A stretch of DNA of 34,533 bases, taken from Candidatus Woesearchaeota archaeon (GTDB lineage: Archaea > Nanobdellota > Nanobdellia > Woesearchaeales > UBA10216). Both the position numbers and the translations under genes were made by a program. Below the pieces are notes generated by a model. The model was not told where the DNA came from. It saw only the letters and a list, made by a program, of their open reading frames with translations, and did no database searches. Each line of letters starts with the position of its first letter. Within the stretch, counting starts at the first letter, position 1. Shown piece after piece: positions 6,934 through 14,200 of the stretch. The stretch is taken from positions 1 through 34,533 of the forward strand of contig JACPTE010000011.1 in assembly GCA_016192945.1 (NCBI GenBank). The letters run 5' to 3'.

Positions 6934-9239
6934 GGATGCACGCTATACCTTAGAAGCCTGTTTGAAAACTTAAACTCCCCAACCCATAAAAAGCTTCCGT
7001 CAAAACCAAGGAATGCGGGCATGAAAAGCCTGTCTTCGGAATTGCTCCTGTAATCGCTTATGAGGTCAGGCTGGCCCAAGACGATGTCAGGCTCATCAAG
7101 CCCGCTTTCAGGAAACCTGCTCCAAACCAGAATCCTGTTGTGGTCGGCTACAAAAAGGCTGTTGTTATAAACATAAACCCCAAGCAACAGGCTGATTTGC
7201 GCTGTAGGCTGCAAATCCGCTATGCCCTTTGAATGGTTTATCACCTTAATTTCAAAATCTGCCGGTTTCCCATTCTGCCCAGGCATGCTCTTCCAGACAA
7301 GCACCCTCCTGTTTGACTGGTCAGCAACAACCAGCCTCTTCCCATCAGTTGATACCTGCATGGGGTGGTCAAGCTGGTTGAGCATGCTTCCCGGTGAAGC
7401 CGAGTCAAAGTCAGGCTGGCCCAAAACCAAGTCCGCAGGGGTCTGGTTCTTTGCAGGCATGCTGTTCCAAATCAGAACCCTGTTATTCCCGGTGTCGCTC
7501 ACTATAAGCCTGCGGCCATCTGTTGCTGCCATGCTGGGGCTGTTAAAGCCGGCGCTTCCTGCCCCCGGCCTTCCCCAGTCGTCCAACACAACTTTTTTGC
7601 CAAGGACTATGTCAGGCAGCTGATTATCCCTCTCAGGAATCCTGTTCCATATGAAGACGCTGCTTCCCTCACGGTGCACCATTATCAATCTTGTTCCGTC
7701 ACTGATTGTGTTGCCTCCAACGACTGTAGTTCCAAGCAATTTGCCAACAACAACATCAGCTTTTGACTTGTTCTCATCAGGGATATGATTATAAATCCAT
7801 GCGCCAAAGCCATCCACCCCCACAATCAGCCGCTTTCCATCGGTGAAAGGCGCAGGGCTTGAGCCAAAACTGCGCTTTGAAAGGAATATTTCCGGAGTGC
7901 CCAGAACAACATCAGCTTTTGCATCCGGCTTTTCAGGAATCTTATTGAATATTAGCACGCGGTTGAAATTTGTGTCAGCAACAATCAGCCTCTTGCCATC
8001 ACTGGCAACCCCTGCAGGAAAGGCGAAAGTGTCTGAAAAGAATATGTTCCTGTCAGGGGCAGCGAGATACTCATCCCTCGTCCTCTGCACACCAACCTTC
8101 AAATCAGGATTTTGGCCGTTTTGATAGGGCAGGGTGTTCCAGACAAAAACATGATGCGAACTGGCGGCAAACAGCCTGTTATCCCTCATTGACAGCCCTG
8201 CAACCATGTCCACAGGCTCATCTTTCTCCCTCCGGGGGTATAAGGCCAAGTCAGCAGGCTTTCCGCTTTCCCTTGGAAATTCCCTCCATACATATGCCCC
8301 GTTTCCCCCATACATCCCGACAGCCAGGTATTTGCCGTCAGACGCAATGCTTCTCGGAGTCATCATTGTTACCAAGGGAACATTTCCACTAGCGCCCAGG
8401 TCAGCAAACCTGCTGGAGAAATCAGGCTTCCCCAGGACAATATCCGCATCCTGGTTGTTTGCAGCAGGGAACGCATTCCAGATGAGGACAGTGCTGTCTG
8501 TTGTGCTTGTCACCACCACTTTTTTGCCGTCTGTCCACGCATCCCATGGCCAATAAATCCTCTTATTGGGGTTGCGGGTGTCAGTATGGTTTTTTTCGCC
8601 CTCCCAATCAGCATATGAAGGCCAGCTGTCAAAATCAGACGCGCCCAAAACCAAGTCAGCAGGCTGGCCATTCCTTGATGGAAACTCATTCCAGACAAGA
8701 ACCCTGTCATTGTTTGCATCAGCCACAATAAGCCTGCGGCCATCTGTTGAAACTCCCATCGGCCAGTTCATCCCATCTGCCCCAAGCCTCCCAACATTTG
8801 AGCTGAAGTCCGGCTGCCCAAGCACCAAGTCAGGGAGCTGGTTATTACTGGTTGGAATATCATTCCATATTAACACGCGGTTATTCCAGGTGTCAGAAAC
8901 AATAAGCCTCCTGCCGTCAGTAGCAACCTTTCCAGGATGGTTAAGGGAAAGAGGCCCTCCGCTCTCGTTAAACCCTGTCGCATACAGCACCAAATCAGCA
9001 GCCTGCCCTGAGCTGAACCAGCCAGATGGCCTGTCAACAGCATATCTATAGCCCGGCTTAAATGCCTGCTGCGCTTCCTGCACGGCTTGGGAAGCTAAGC
9101 CTCCTGACTCGCCTGTTTCATTCTCAGCCTTTACTGGAGAATCGGTATCCTGCTTTGCAGGCTCCTTATAGCAGCCGCTCACAGCTGCAATCACCACAAT
9201 CACCAGGAAAATAATCACAAAGTTCAATGATAGCCTCAT
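6930..9239 (-). CDS. Secreted beta-propeller lipoprotein with 12 NHL-like repeats
   Basis: The likely start is the ATG at 9239, giving 769 residues. It begins a clear lipoprotein signal (MRLSLNF, a hydrophobic run, lipobox VSGC), and a TATA-like TTTTAAAG (9261-9270) lies 22-31 bases upstream; a longer frame to 9302 would spoil the signal peptide. After an acidic linker come about 12 repeats of roughly 55-60 residues with the core DGRRLIVSDTWNNRVLIWN and the tail Q-x-P-D-L-V-L-G-Q-P-D-F. Several central repeats are diverged. The pattern fits NHL/six-bladed propellers, perhaps two in tandem, anchored outside the membrane to bind proteins or glycans. No catalytic motif is seen. Confidence 0.8.
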   Translation of the reverse strand: MRLSLNFVIIFLVIVVIAAVSGCYKEPAKQDTDSPVKAENETGESGGLASQAVQEAQQAFKPGYRYAVDRPSGWFSSGQAADLVLYATGFNESGGPLSLNHPGKVATDGRRLIVSDTWNNRVLIWNDIPTSNNQLPDLVLGQPDFSSNVGRLGADGMNWPMGVSTDGRRLIVADANNDRVLVWNEFPSRNGQPADLVLGASDFDSWPSYADWEGEKNHTDTRNPNKRIYWPWDAWTDGKKVVVTSTTDSTVLIWNAFPAANNQDADIVLGKPDFSSRFADLGASGNVPLVTMMTPRSIASDGKYLAVGMYGGNGAYVWREFPRESGKPADLALYPRREKDEPVDMVAGLSMRDNRLFAASSHHVFVWNTLPYQNGQNPDLKVGVQRTRDEYLAAPDRNIFFSDTFAFPAGVASDGKRLIVADTNFNRVLIFNKIPEKPDAKADVVLGTPEIFLSKRSFGSSPAPFTDGKRLIVGVDGFGAWIYNHIPDENKSKADVVVGKLLGTTVVGGNTISDGTRLIMVHREGSSVFIWNRIPERDNQLPDIVLGKKVVLDDWGRPGAGSAGFNSPSMAATDGRRLIVSDTGNNRVLIWNSMPAKNQTPADLVLGQPDFDSASPGSMLNQLDHPMQVSTDGKRLVVADQSNRRVLVWKSMPGQNGKPADFEIKVINHSKGIADLQPTAQISLLLGVYVYNNSLFVADHNRILVWSRFPESGLDEPDIVLGQPDLISDYRSNSEDRLFMPAFLGFDGSFLWVGEFKFSNRLLRYSVHP

Positions 9240-9291
9240 AAAAGAAAATGTGCTATTATTCTTTAAAAGGTTTTTGACATTCTCAGTAAAG

Positions 9292-9300
9292 TTTAAATAC
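9292..9300 (+). promoter_or_regulatory. TATA box for the KH-top6B-top6A operon
   Basis: TTTAAATAC lies 23-31 bases before the ATG at 9323, the spacing of a leaderless archaeal transcript. It shares an 83-base divergent region with the propeller lipoprotein gene. Confidence 0.6.
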
Positions 9301-9322
9301 AATCCGAGTTTAGCAAAATTTT

Positions 9323-9862
9323 ATGGCCGAATATCTTTACCAGCTCAAAATCCCGAAGGCTCGCATCGCAGTCCTCATAGGAAAAAAGGGGGAAATGAAA
9401 AGGCAGATAGAGTCAGAGACAAACACAGGAATCTCAGTTGACTCTGATGAAGGCGACGTGTCAATCAAGGGCGGGGATGGGCTTTCGCTTTATTCAGCCA
9501 GGGAAGTGATATCCGCCATTGGGAGGGGATTCAACCCAAACACCGCGAGGCTTCTCCTGAAGGGGGACTATGTTTTTGAGAAGATAGACATTTCAGAGCA
9601 CGCATCAACAAAAAGCAGGTTCATAAGGCTCAAGGGAAGGATTATCGGCGCAGGAGGAAAGTGCCGGAGGCTGATAGAGGAGCTTTCAGGCAGCTACCTG
9701 ACGATTTACGGCAAGACAATCGGAATAATAGGCGAGCCTGAAAACGTGGCTATTGCAAGGAAAGCCATAGAGCTGCTTGCAAAGGGCAGCATGCACAGCA
9801 CTGTATACAGGTGGCTGGAAAAGAGAAGGAAAGAGCTAAAGCACAAGAGCATGATTTATTAA
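9323..9862 (+). CDS. pno1: KH-domain rRNA-processing protein (archaeal Pno1/Dim2 homolog)
   Basis: A 179-residue protein with two KH domains. KH1 holds PKARIAVLIGKKGEMKRQIE (a GxxG loop) and KH2 holds LKGRIIGAGGKCRRLIEELS, followed by GKTIGIIG and a basic C-terminal helix (YRWLEKRRKEL). It is the archaeal counterpart of eukaryotic Pno1/Dim2, which binds the 3' end of 16S/18S rRNA during small-subunit maturation. In many archaea this gene lies in an eIF1A-rio1-KH-top6B-top6A cluster, and here it is likewise followed directly by top6B. Confidence 0.9.
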   Translation: MAEYLYQLKIPKARIAVLIGKKGEMKRQIESETNTGISVDSDEGDVSIKGGDGLSLYSAREVISAIGRGFNPNTARLLLKGDYVFEKIDISEHASTKSRFIRLKGRIIGAGGKCRRLIEELSGSYLTIYGKTIGIIGEPENVAIARKAIELLAKGSMHSTVYRWLEKRRKELKHKSMIY

Positions 9863-9884
9863 CAACCAGAAACCAGGAAACAAA

Positions 9885-11384
9885 ATGGCTGAAGCAGAGA
9901 TAAAGGCGTACGAGCTCGCAAGGAAGCAGCGGGAAATATCAATTGCAGAGTTCTTTGAGAAAAACAGGCACCTCCTCGGATTTGACAACAAGCGAAAGGC
10001 CCTGCTCACAGCAGTCAAGGAGGCTGTTGATAAGGTTTTCGCAAAGCTGCTGTATGGCAGCAAGTTCCACCATCTCCAGCAGAAGAGGGGCCAGCAGGGA
10101 ATAGGCATAAGCGCGGCAGTGCTGTATGCCCAGCTCACAACAGGAAAGCCTGCAAAAATAACATCAAGGATAGGCCAGAAAGAGCCTGCATACTATCAGG
10201 AGCTCAACATAGACATACAGGGAAACAAGCCTGAGATAATCAAACAGGAGCAGGCCAATTGGAACAAGGAGCACGGGACAAAAATAGAGATGGAGCTTGA
10301 GGCATCATACCAGAAGGGGCTTCAGTCAGTTGACGAATACCTGAAGCAGACAGCAATAATAAACCCCCATGTAACCATAATATACACTTCCCCAAAGGCA
10401 GAGCAGGAAATCTACTCAAGGTCAACAGAGCAGCTGCCTGCCGAACCAAAGGAAATAAAGCCGCACCCCTATGGGGTTGAGATAGGGCTCCTTATGAGGA
10501 TGCTGGACAACACAACAGCAAGGAGCCTGCAATCATTCCTTACAACAGAGTTCTCCAGGGTTGGAGATGGCACTGCAAAGGAGATATGCCAGAATGCAGG
10601 CCTACTCCCAGGCATGAAGCCTGCAGAGGCAACAAGAATCCACGCAGAAAAGCTGATGCAGGGAATAGAAAAAACCAGGATAATCGCACCCCCGACTGAC
10701 TGCATATCGCCCATCACAGAGGCGCTGATAGAGAAGGGGCTGCGCTCAGTGATAAACGCAGAGTTCTACTGCTCAACAACAAGGCCGCCAGCAGTGTACA
10801 GGGGCAACCCGTTTGTAATAGAGGCGGGCATAGCATACGGGGGCGAAATACCCGCTGACAGCTCAGCTACAATACTCAGGTTCGCGAACAGGGTGCCGCT
10901 ACTCTACCAGCAGGGAGCGTGCTCAATGACCGAGTCAATCGCGAAAACAAGCTGGAAGCCATACGGGCTCGGGCAGAGCCAGAACTCCATCCCAACAGGG
11001 CCGGCAGTGATACTCGTCCACATTGCATCCGTGTGGGTTCCCTTCACATCAGAGGCAAAAGAGGCATTGGCGCATTACCCTGAGATAATAAAAGAGATAA
11101 AGCTCGCCCTCCAGGAGTGCGGAAGGAAACTCGGGCTATACATAAGCAGGAAAACAAGGACAACAAGGCAGCTGGAACGGGCCAGCCTGTTTGAAAACTA
11201 CATCCCGGAAATAGCAGAATCACTCTCGCACCTCTCTGGGGAGCAAAAAGAAAAAATCCTTGAGCAGCTCAAAAAAATCCTCAACAAGCCTGAAATAAGG
11301 GCGCAGATGGAAAAAGACCAAAACCAGGACTATGACGAGAAAATGAAGCTCTCGCTGGAAAAGGGGAATCAAAATGAAGAGTGA
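9885..11384 (+). CDS. top6B: DNA topoisomerase VI subunit B with an internal deletion in the ATPase site
   Basis: This 499-residue ATPase/transducer subunit drives strand passage with Top6A. Recognisable parts are IAEFFEKNRHLLGFDN (21-35), KVFAKLLYGSKFH (50-62), the G2 box RGQQGIGIS (68-76), the H2TH region, APPTDCISPI, and the transducer lysine motif SVWVPFTSEAKEA. Oddly, residues 45-49 (KEAVD) run straight into K50. Homologs have about 45 residues here, including the N-box asparagine (VDNSLDA) and the DNGPGI box that hold Mg-ATP. The loss is in frame at about 10031/10032, and the rest is well conserved. It overlaps top6A by 11 bases. As written it should not bind ATP normally. Confidence 0.9.
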   Translation: MAEAEIKAYELARKQREISIAEFFEKNRHLLGFDNKRKALLTAVKEAVDKVFAKLLYGSKFHHLQQKRGQQGIGISAAVLYAQLTTGKPAKITSRIGQKEPAYYQELNIDIQGNKPEIIKQEQANWNKEHGTKIEMELEASYQKGLQSVDEYLKQTAIINPHVTIIYTSPKAEQEIYSRSTEQLPAEPKEIKPHPYGVEIGLLMRMLDNTTARSLQSFLTTEFSRVGDGTAKEICQNAGLLPGMKPAEATRIHAEKLMQGIEKTRIIAPPTDCISPITEALIEKGLRSVINAEFYCSTTRPPAVYRGNPFVIEAGIAYGGEIPADSSATILRFANRVPLLYQQGACSMTESIAKTSWKPYGLGQSQNSIPTGPAVILVHIASVWVPFTSEAKEALAHYPEIIKEIKLALQECGRKLGLYISRKTRTTRQLERASLFENYIPEIAESLSHLSGEQKEKILEQLKKILNKPEIRAQMEKDQNQDYDEKMKLSLEKGNQNEE

Positions 11385-12456
11385 AAGCCCAAAAAAAGCC
11401 CTTATCGGGCTTGGAAAGGGGATTGTCCAGGACATAGAAAAGGGGCAGAACCCATCAATAGAGATAAGCATCAGGGCGCTTTCAAACGTCTCATTTGACA
11501 AAAAAACAAAAAAGCTGCTATTGGGAGAAAAAACATCAAAGCGGGAATTCTTCAACGCAGGCCACATAAAGAAGTTCGTCCAGACCCTTGAAGTCGCAAA
11601 AATATCAAAAGACCTCATTGACAGCTCAAAGCACGCCAGCCTGAGGGATGTCTTCTACATGACAAAAAGAACCATACAAGGCACAAAAATAAACATAGTT
11701 GACGAGCAGGCAGAGACAGACAACGCAATAGAAGACCTGGAGCTGATAACAGACTTCTCAAGGGAGCAGCTCAACATGAACGCCAACAAGATGGGCTCTG
11801 TTGCCGGCAGGGTGATAATAGAAGACAAGGGGGATGCGATAGACTGGAGCAAGCTGGGCTCAGGCGGCTGGAGCATACCATCAAACGTAGAGGAAATAGA
11901 GTTCAAGAAAGTCTCGGCAAAATACGTCATATACATGGAAAAGGCAGCAGTATGGGAAAGGCTTCACGAAGACAAGTTCTGGGACAAGCAAAACTGCATA
12001 ATAATCAGCTCACAGGGGCAGACAACAAGGGGCATAAGAAGGCTCCTGCAAAGGCTCCACTCAGAGCACAGCCTCCCAATCTACATACTCACAGACTTTG
12101 ACCCTTACGGAATATACATCTACAGCGTCATCAAGTTCGGGAGCATAAGCCTCGCGCACATGGCAGAGTCAATGGCAATACCTGATGTGAAGTTCCTGGG
12201 AATAAGCGCAGATGACGTAATTAACTATGACCTGAAAAAGCACTTCATCACACTCAAGCCAGTGGACGTATCAAGGCTCAAGCAGATTTCAGACTACGAC
12301 TGGTTCAAGAACTCAAAGCCATGGCAAAGGCAGTTCAAGATGATGCGCGATTTTAATGCCAAGCTGGAAATCCAGGCGCTGTCATCAAGGGGAATTTCCT
12401 TCATTACCGACAAATACCTTCCAGAGAAAATCAGGAAAGAAGAGCTTATTGATTAA
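11374..12456 (+). CDS. top6A: DNA topoisomerase VI subunit A (Spo11-like)
   Basis: A 360-residue catalytic subunit that cleaves both DNA strands by way of a 5'-phosphotyrosine link. The winged-helix/CAP domain holds LRDVFYMTKRT with the nucleophile Y95. The Toprim domain has the glutamate E190 in YVIYMEKAAVW and the metal pair D242/D244 in LTDFDPYGIYIYS. Family motifs SSQGQTTRG and LPIYILTDFDP are intact, so this subunit looks active. It starts inside the end of top6B (11-base overlap), the usual archaeal arrangement ensuring equal amounts of both. Confidence 0.95.
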   Translation: MKSESPKKALIGLGKGIVQDIEKGQNPSIEISIRALSNVSFDKKTKKLLLGEKTSKREFFNAGHIKKFVQTLEVAKISKDLIDSSKHASLRDVFYMTKRTIQGTKINIVDEQAETDNAIEDLELITDFSREQLNMNANKMGSVAGRVIIEDKGDAIDWSKLGSGGWSIPSNVEEIEFKKVSAKYVIYMEKAAVWERLHEDKFWDKQNCIIISSQGQTTRGIRRLLQRLHSEHSLPIYILTDFDPYGIYIYSVIKFGSISLAHMAESMAIPDVKFLGISADDVINYDLKKHFITLKPVDVSRLKQISDYDWFKNSKPWQRQFKMMRDFNAKLEIQALSSRGISFITDKYLPEKIRKEELID

Positions 12457-12494
12457 AGCAAAAGTTTTAAAAGCCCTGCTCACTGGTAACAGGC

Positions 12495-12767
12495 ATGCTT
12501 AAAACCCTGAAGTTCTTCTTCATGGGCTTCCACAAGGGAGCTATGAACATAATGCTGCATGCTGCAGGGCTTGCAATGCTGGTCATCGGGGCATCAAGCA
12601 GGAACATAATGCTCATAGCCTCAGCCGTACTGCTGGCAGAGGCAGGCCACCTGTACAACCACTTCACAAGAATAGTGAAGTACGAGCAGGGGGTAATCCC
12701 GATACAGGCAGCATTTTCCATACTGCTCATAGCAATTCTTATGCTTGTGTTCGGATGGTTCGCATGA
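12495..12767 (+). CDS. Small membrane protein, Mpo1/DUF962-like
   Basis: A 90-residue protein with two to three hydrophobic segments (about 16-34, 36-50 and 69-88). The N-terminal FMGFHKGAMNIMLHAAG reproduces the H-x4-N-x3-H spacing of the DUF962/Mpo1 family, and EAGHLYNHF recalls the family's second His motif. Mpo1 proteins are membrane iron-dependent dioxygenases acting on 2-hydroxy fatty acids. Archaea lack such lipids as bulk membrane components, so the substrate would differ and the assignment is tentative. Its stop overlaps the next start (ATGA at 12764). Confidence 0.55.
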   Translation: MLKTLKFFFMGFHKGAMNIMLHAAGLAMLVIGASSRNIMLIASAVLLAEAGHLYNHFTRIVKYEQGVIPIQAAFSILLIAILMLVFGWFA

Positions 12768-13303
12768 AGCGATGGATGCACCAGGCAGAAAAAACAATTG
12801 ACAGCATTATCCCGCCGCTGCTTTTCCTGTTCCTCCTGCTAATGGCATTTGAGGTGTTCTTCCCTGAGCAGGCAGCGCTGTTCAAGAACCACCTGGACAT
12901 TTTTGACACCCTGCTGTTCCTGATAATAGCTTCAGACCTTTTCTTCAAGTACCAAAGAATGAGAAGCGTTCCCAGATTCCTGAAAAAATACTGGCTGCAG
13001 ATAATAGCCATAATACCTTTCTATGTCGTGTTCAGGTTCCTTGAATACTTCCAGCTTGCAGAATACGTCTCAGCAGGGGAAAAATATGTCAACCAGACGC
13101 AGGTTTTTGGAAAGGCCCCTGCATTAATCATAAAGCAGGCAGAAAGAACAGAGGGAATAAGCAGGACATCGCAGCTGCTGAAGTTCAAGCCCCTCTCCAG
13201 GCTCCCCCACCTTTTTGCCGGGCTCCCCTTCTTTGAAAAGCCCACAGGCAGGCATCATAAGGAGGTCAAGAGCAATCGCAGAGGCAGGCGCGCACATATT
13301 TGA
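12764..13303 (+). CDS. Membrane protein resembling an ion-channel voltage-sensor region
   Basis: The ATG at 12764, inside the ATGA overlap with the upstream gene, is preferred over one at 12755; it gives 179 residues. There are three hydrophobic segments (about 15-32, 47-64, 79-96 counted from this start). The stretch LDIFDTLLFLIIASDLFFKY followed by a basic RMRSVPRFLKKYW and IIAIIPFYVVFRF resembles S2-S3 of voltage-sensor domains. No pore helix or selectivity filter (TxGYG-like) is seen. The C-terminal 80 residues are basic and soluble. The family call is weak; the membrane nature is clear. Confidence 0.5.
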   Translation: MKRWMHQAEKTIDSIIPPLLFLFLLLMAFEVFFPEQAALFKNHLDIFDTLLFLIIASDLFFKYQRMRSVPRFLKKYWLQIIAIIPFYVVFRFLEYFQLAEYVSAGEKYVNQTQVFGKAPALIIKQAERTEGISRTSQLLKFKPLSRLPHLFAGLPFFEKPTGRHHKEVKSNRRGRRAHI

Positions 13304-13336
13304 CTTTCAGGCGTTATTGAAAACCTTTGTTTTGCA

Positions 13337-13485
13337 GGTCAGACGCTTCCTTTCAGGAAGCTCTCAGCACCCCGAAGGGGGCAACCCCCGCTTCGCTGAC
13401 CACTATGAGCCAGTCGGTGCGGCGGGGGAGGGTTGTTCCTTCGGATACCCCCGCAGGTTTTTTCAGCAGAAAAAACCGTCGCACC
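13337..13485 (+). ncRNA. Candidate structured non-coding RNA
   Basis: This G/C-rich stretch between the membrane protein gene and the tRNA-Arg locus is dense in perfect complementarity. GGTCAG (13337-13342) pairs CTGACC (13396-13401), enclosing hairpin GCTTCC/GGAAGC (13345-13361) and a GGGGG that can pair with CCCC on its 5' side or CCCCC on its 3' side. GGTGCG (13416-13421) pairs CGCACC (13480-13485), enclosing GCGGGGG/CCCCCGC (13422-13454) and GGTTTTTT/AAAAAACC (13456-13477), a compact three-way junction. It matches no RNase P, SRP or 5S signature that I recognise. The strand is not certain because the stems are symmetric; plus is chosen from its neighbours. Confidence 0.45.
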
Positions 13486-13530
13486 ATCAAAAAGAAAGTA
13501 GCTTTTCAATGCCACCAACTTTCAGCAATC

Positions 13531-13542
13531 TTTTTAAATACT
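13531..13542 (+). promoter_or_regulatory. TATA box upstream of the tRNA-Arg locus
   Basis: TTTTTAAATACT ends 23 bases before the tRNA-Arg 5'-half copy (13565). No TATA-like sequence is seen between that copy and the complete tRNA, so one transcript probably carries both. Confidence 0.5.
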
Positions 13543-13561
13543 GTTCTGACTTTTCTTGATT

Positions 13562-13601
13562 TATGGACCTGTAGCCTAGCCTGGATAAGGCGACAGCCTT
13601 C
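13562..13601 (+). repeat. tRNA-Arg 5'-half duplicate (40-base perfect direct repeat)
   Basis: The 40 bases from TATGGACCTG through the anticodon-loop start CCTTC are identical to 13665-13704, the leader and 5' half of the complete tRNA-Arg. After the loop the sequence diverges into hairpin-forming spacer (CGCAAAC/GTTTGCG and GGGG/CCCC). No 3' acceptor CAGGTCC follows, so this copy cannot fold as a tRNA alone. Confidence 0.8.
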
Positions 13602-13667
13602 CGCGCGCAAACTAGCGGTTTGCGTCGCTACTCAAGTGGTGGGGTGTGAAGCCCCATAACGGACTAT

Positions 13668-13742
13668 GGACCTGTAGCCTAGCCTGGATAAGGCGACAGC
13701 CTTCTAAGCTGTAAATCCGGGGTTCGAATCCCCGCAGGTCCA
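13668..13742 (+). tRNA. tRNA-Arg(TCT)
   Basis: A complete cloverleaf: acceptor GGACCTG/CAGGTCC, D-arm GCCT/AGGC with GG in the loop, anticodon arm ACAGC-CTTCTAA-GCTGT giving TCT, and T-arm CGGGG-TTCGAAT-CCCCG. The discriminator is A at 13742 and CCA is not encoded. It has no intron. It reads AGA codons, which are frequent in this window. Confidence 0.95.
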
Positions 13743-13843
13743 CTCTATAACTATGCGGGGTGTTTTAATTGCAGAAAAAATCAAGGGACAGCGCAGCTAA
13801 AAAGAAAGACATATTTTGACATTAAGCTGATTGCCATAAACTG

Positions 13844-14200
13844 ATGACAGACCTGGTTGCGTGCTTGGGAACTGATGAAAGGGTATGGGAATACCTCAAG
13901 AGGCTGATTGAGAGGCAGGAATGGGGAAATGTTTACCTCATCTCAGGCAAGGGTGAAACCTCTTTCAAGTGCGGGGAGCGCGAAGCCATCTTCCTAGAAG
14001 TGGACACTAAACTTCCGCTTCAGCAGCTTACAGAGCAGATAAGAAAAAAGCTGGACAGCAGGATACTTGACACAGAGGCAGCAGTCAACATCTCCCTTGG
14101 GACAGGAAAGGAGCACATGGCGCTGATATCAGCCCTACTGAAGCTCGGGCTGGGAATAAGGCTGGTGGCATACACGCCTGATGGCGTCAGGGAGATTTAG
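13844..14200 (+). CDS. Small Rossmann-type protein, CARF-like
   Basis: A 118-residue protein of alternating strands and helices: MTDLVACLGTDERVW, NVYLISGKGE, then VNISLGTGKEHMALISALLKLG and IRLVAYTPDG. The order (N-terminal strand, later a G-T-G-rich loop followed by a helix) recalls CARF domains of Csa3/Csx1-type CRISPR accessory proteins, where the equivalent loop is a GG-T/S-rich ligand site. No effector or HTH domain is attached and no CRISPR locus is in the window, so any ligand-sensing role is a guess. It is convergent with, and overlaps by 14 bases, the next minus-strand gene. Confidence 0.45.
   Translation: MTDLVACLGTDERVWEYLKRLIERQEWGNVYLISGKGETSFKCGEREAIFLEVDTKLPLQQLTEQIRKKLDSRILDTEAAVNISLGTGKEHMALISALLKLGLGIRLVAYTPDGVREI

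Noticed and set aside
6149-9051. Several plus-strand frames of 70-160 codons opposite dtdA and the propeller gene
   Set aside because: Antisense shadows; their codon pattern and Pro/Ser-rich products follow from the repeats on the minus strand.
9240-9302. N-terminal extension of the propeller lipoprotein
   Set aside because: It would place 21 residues before the lipoprotein signal and lies across the probable TATA box, so the inner ATG at 9239 was preferred.
13337-13485. RNase P RNA or SRP RNA
   Set aside because: The conserved P4-type blocks of RNase P and the SRP helix 8 loops were looked for and not found, and the element is short.
13215-13659. Plus-strand frames of about 110 codons across the tRNA-Arg region
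   Set aside because: They run through the tRNA half copy and the hairpin-rich segment, have no domain likeness, and reflect G/C-rich structured DNA.
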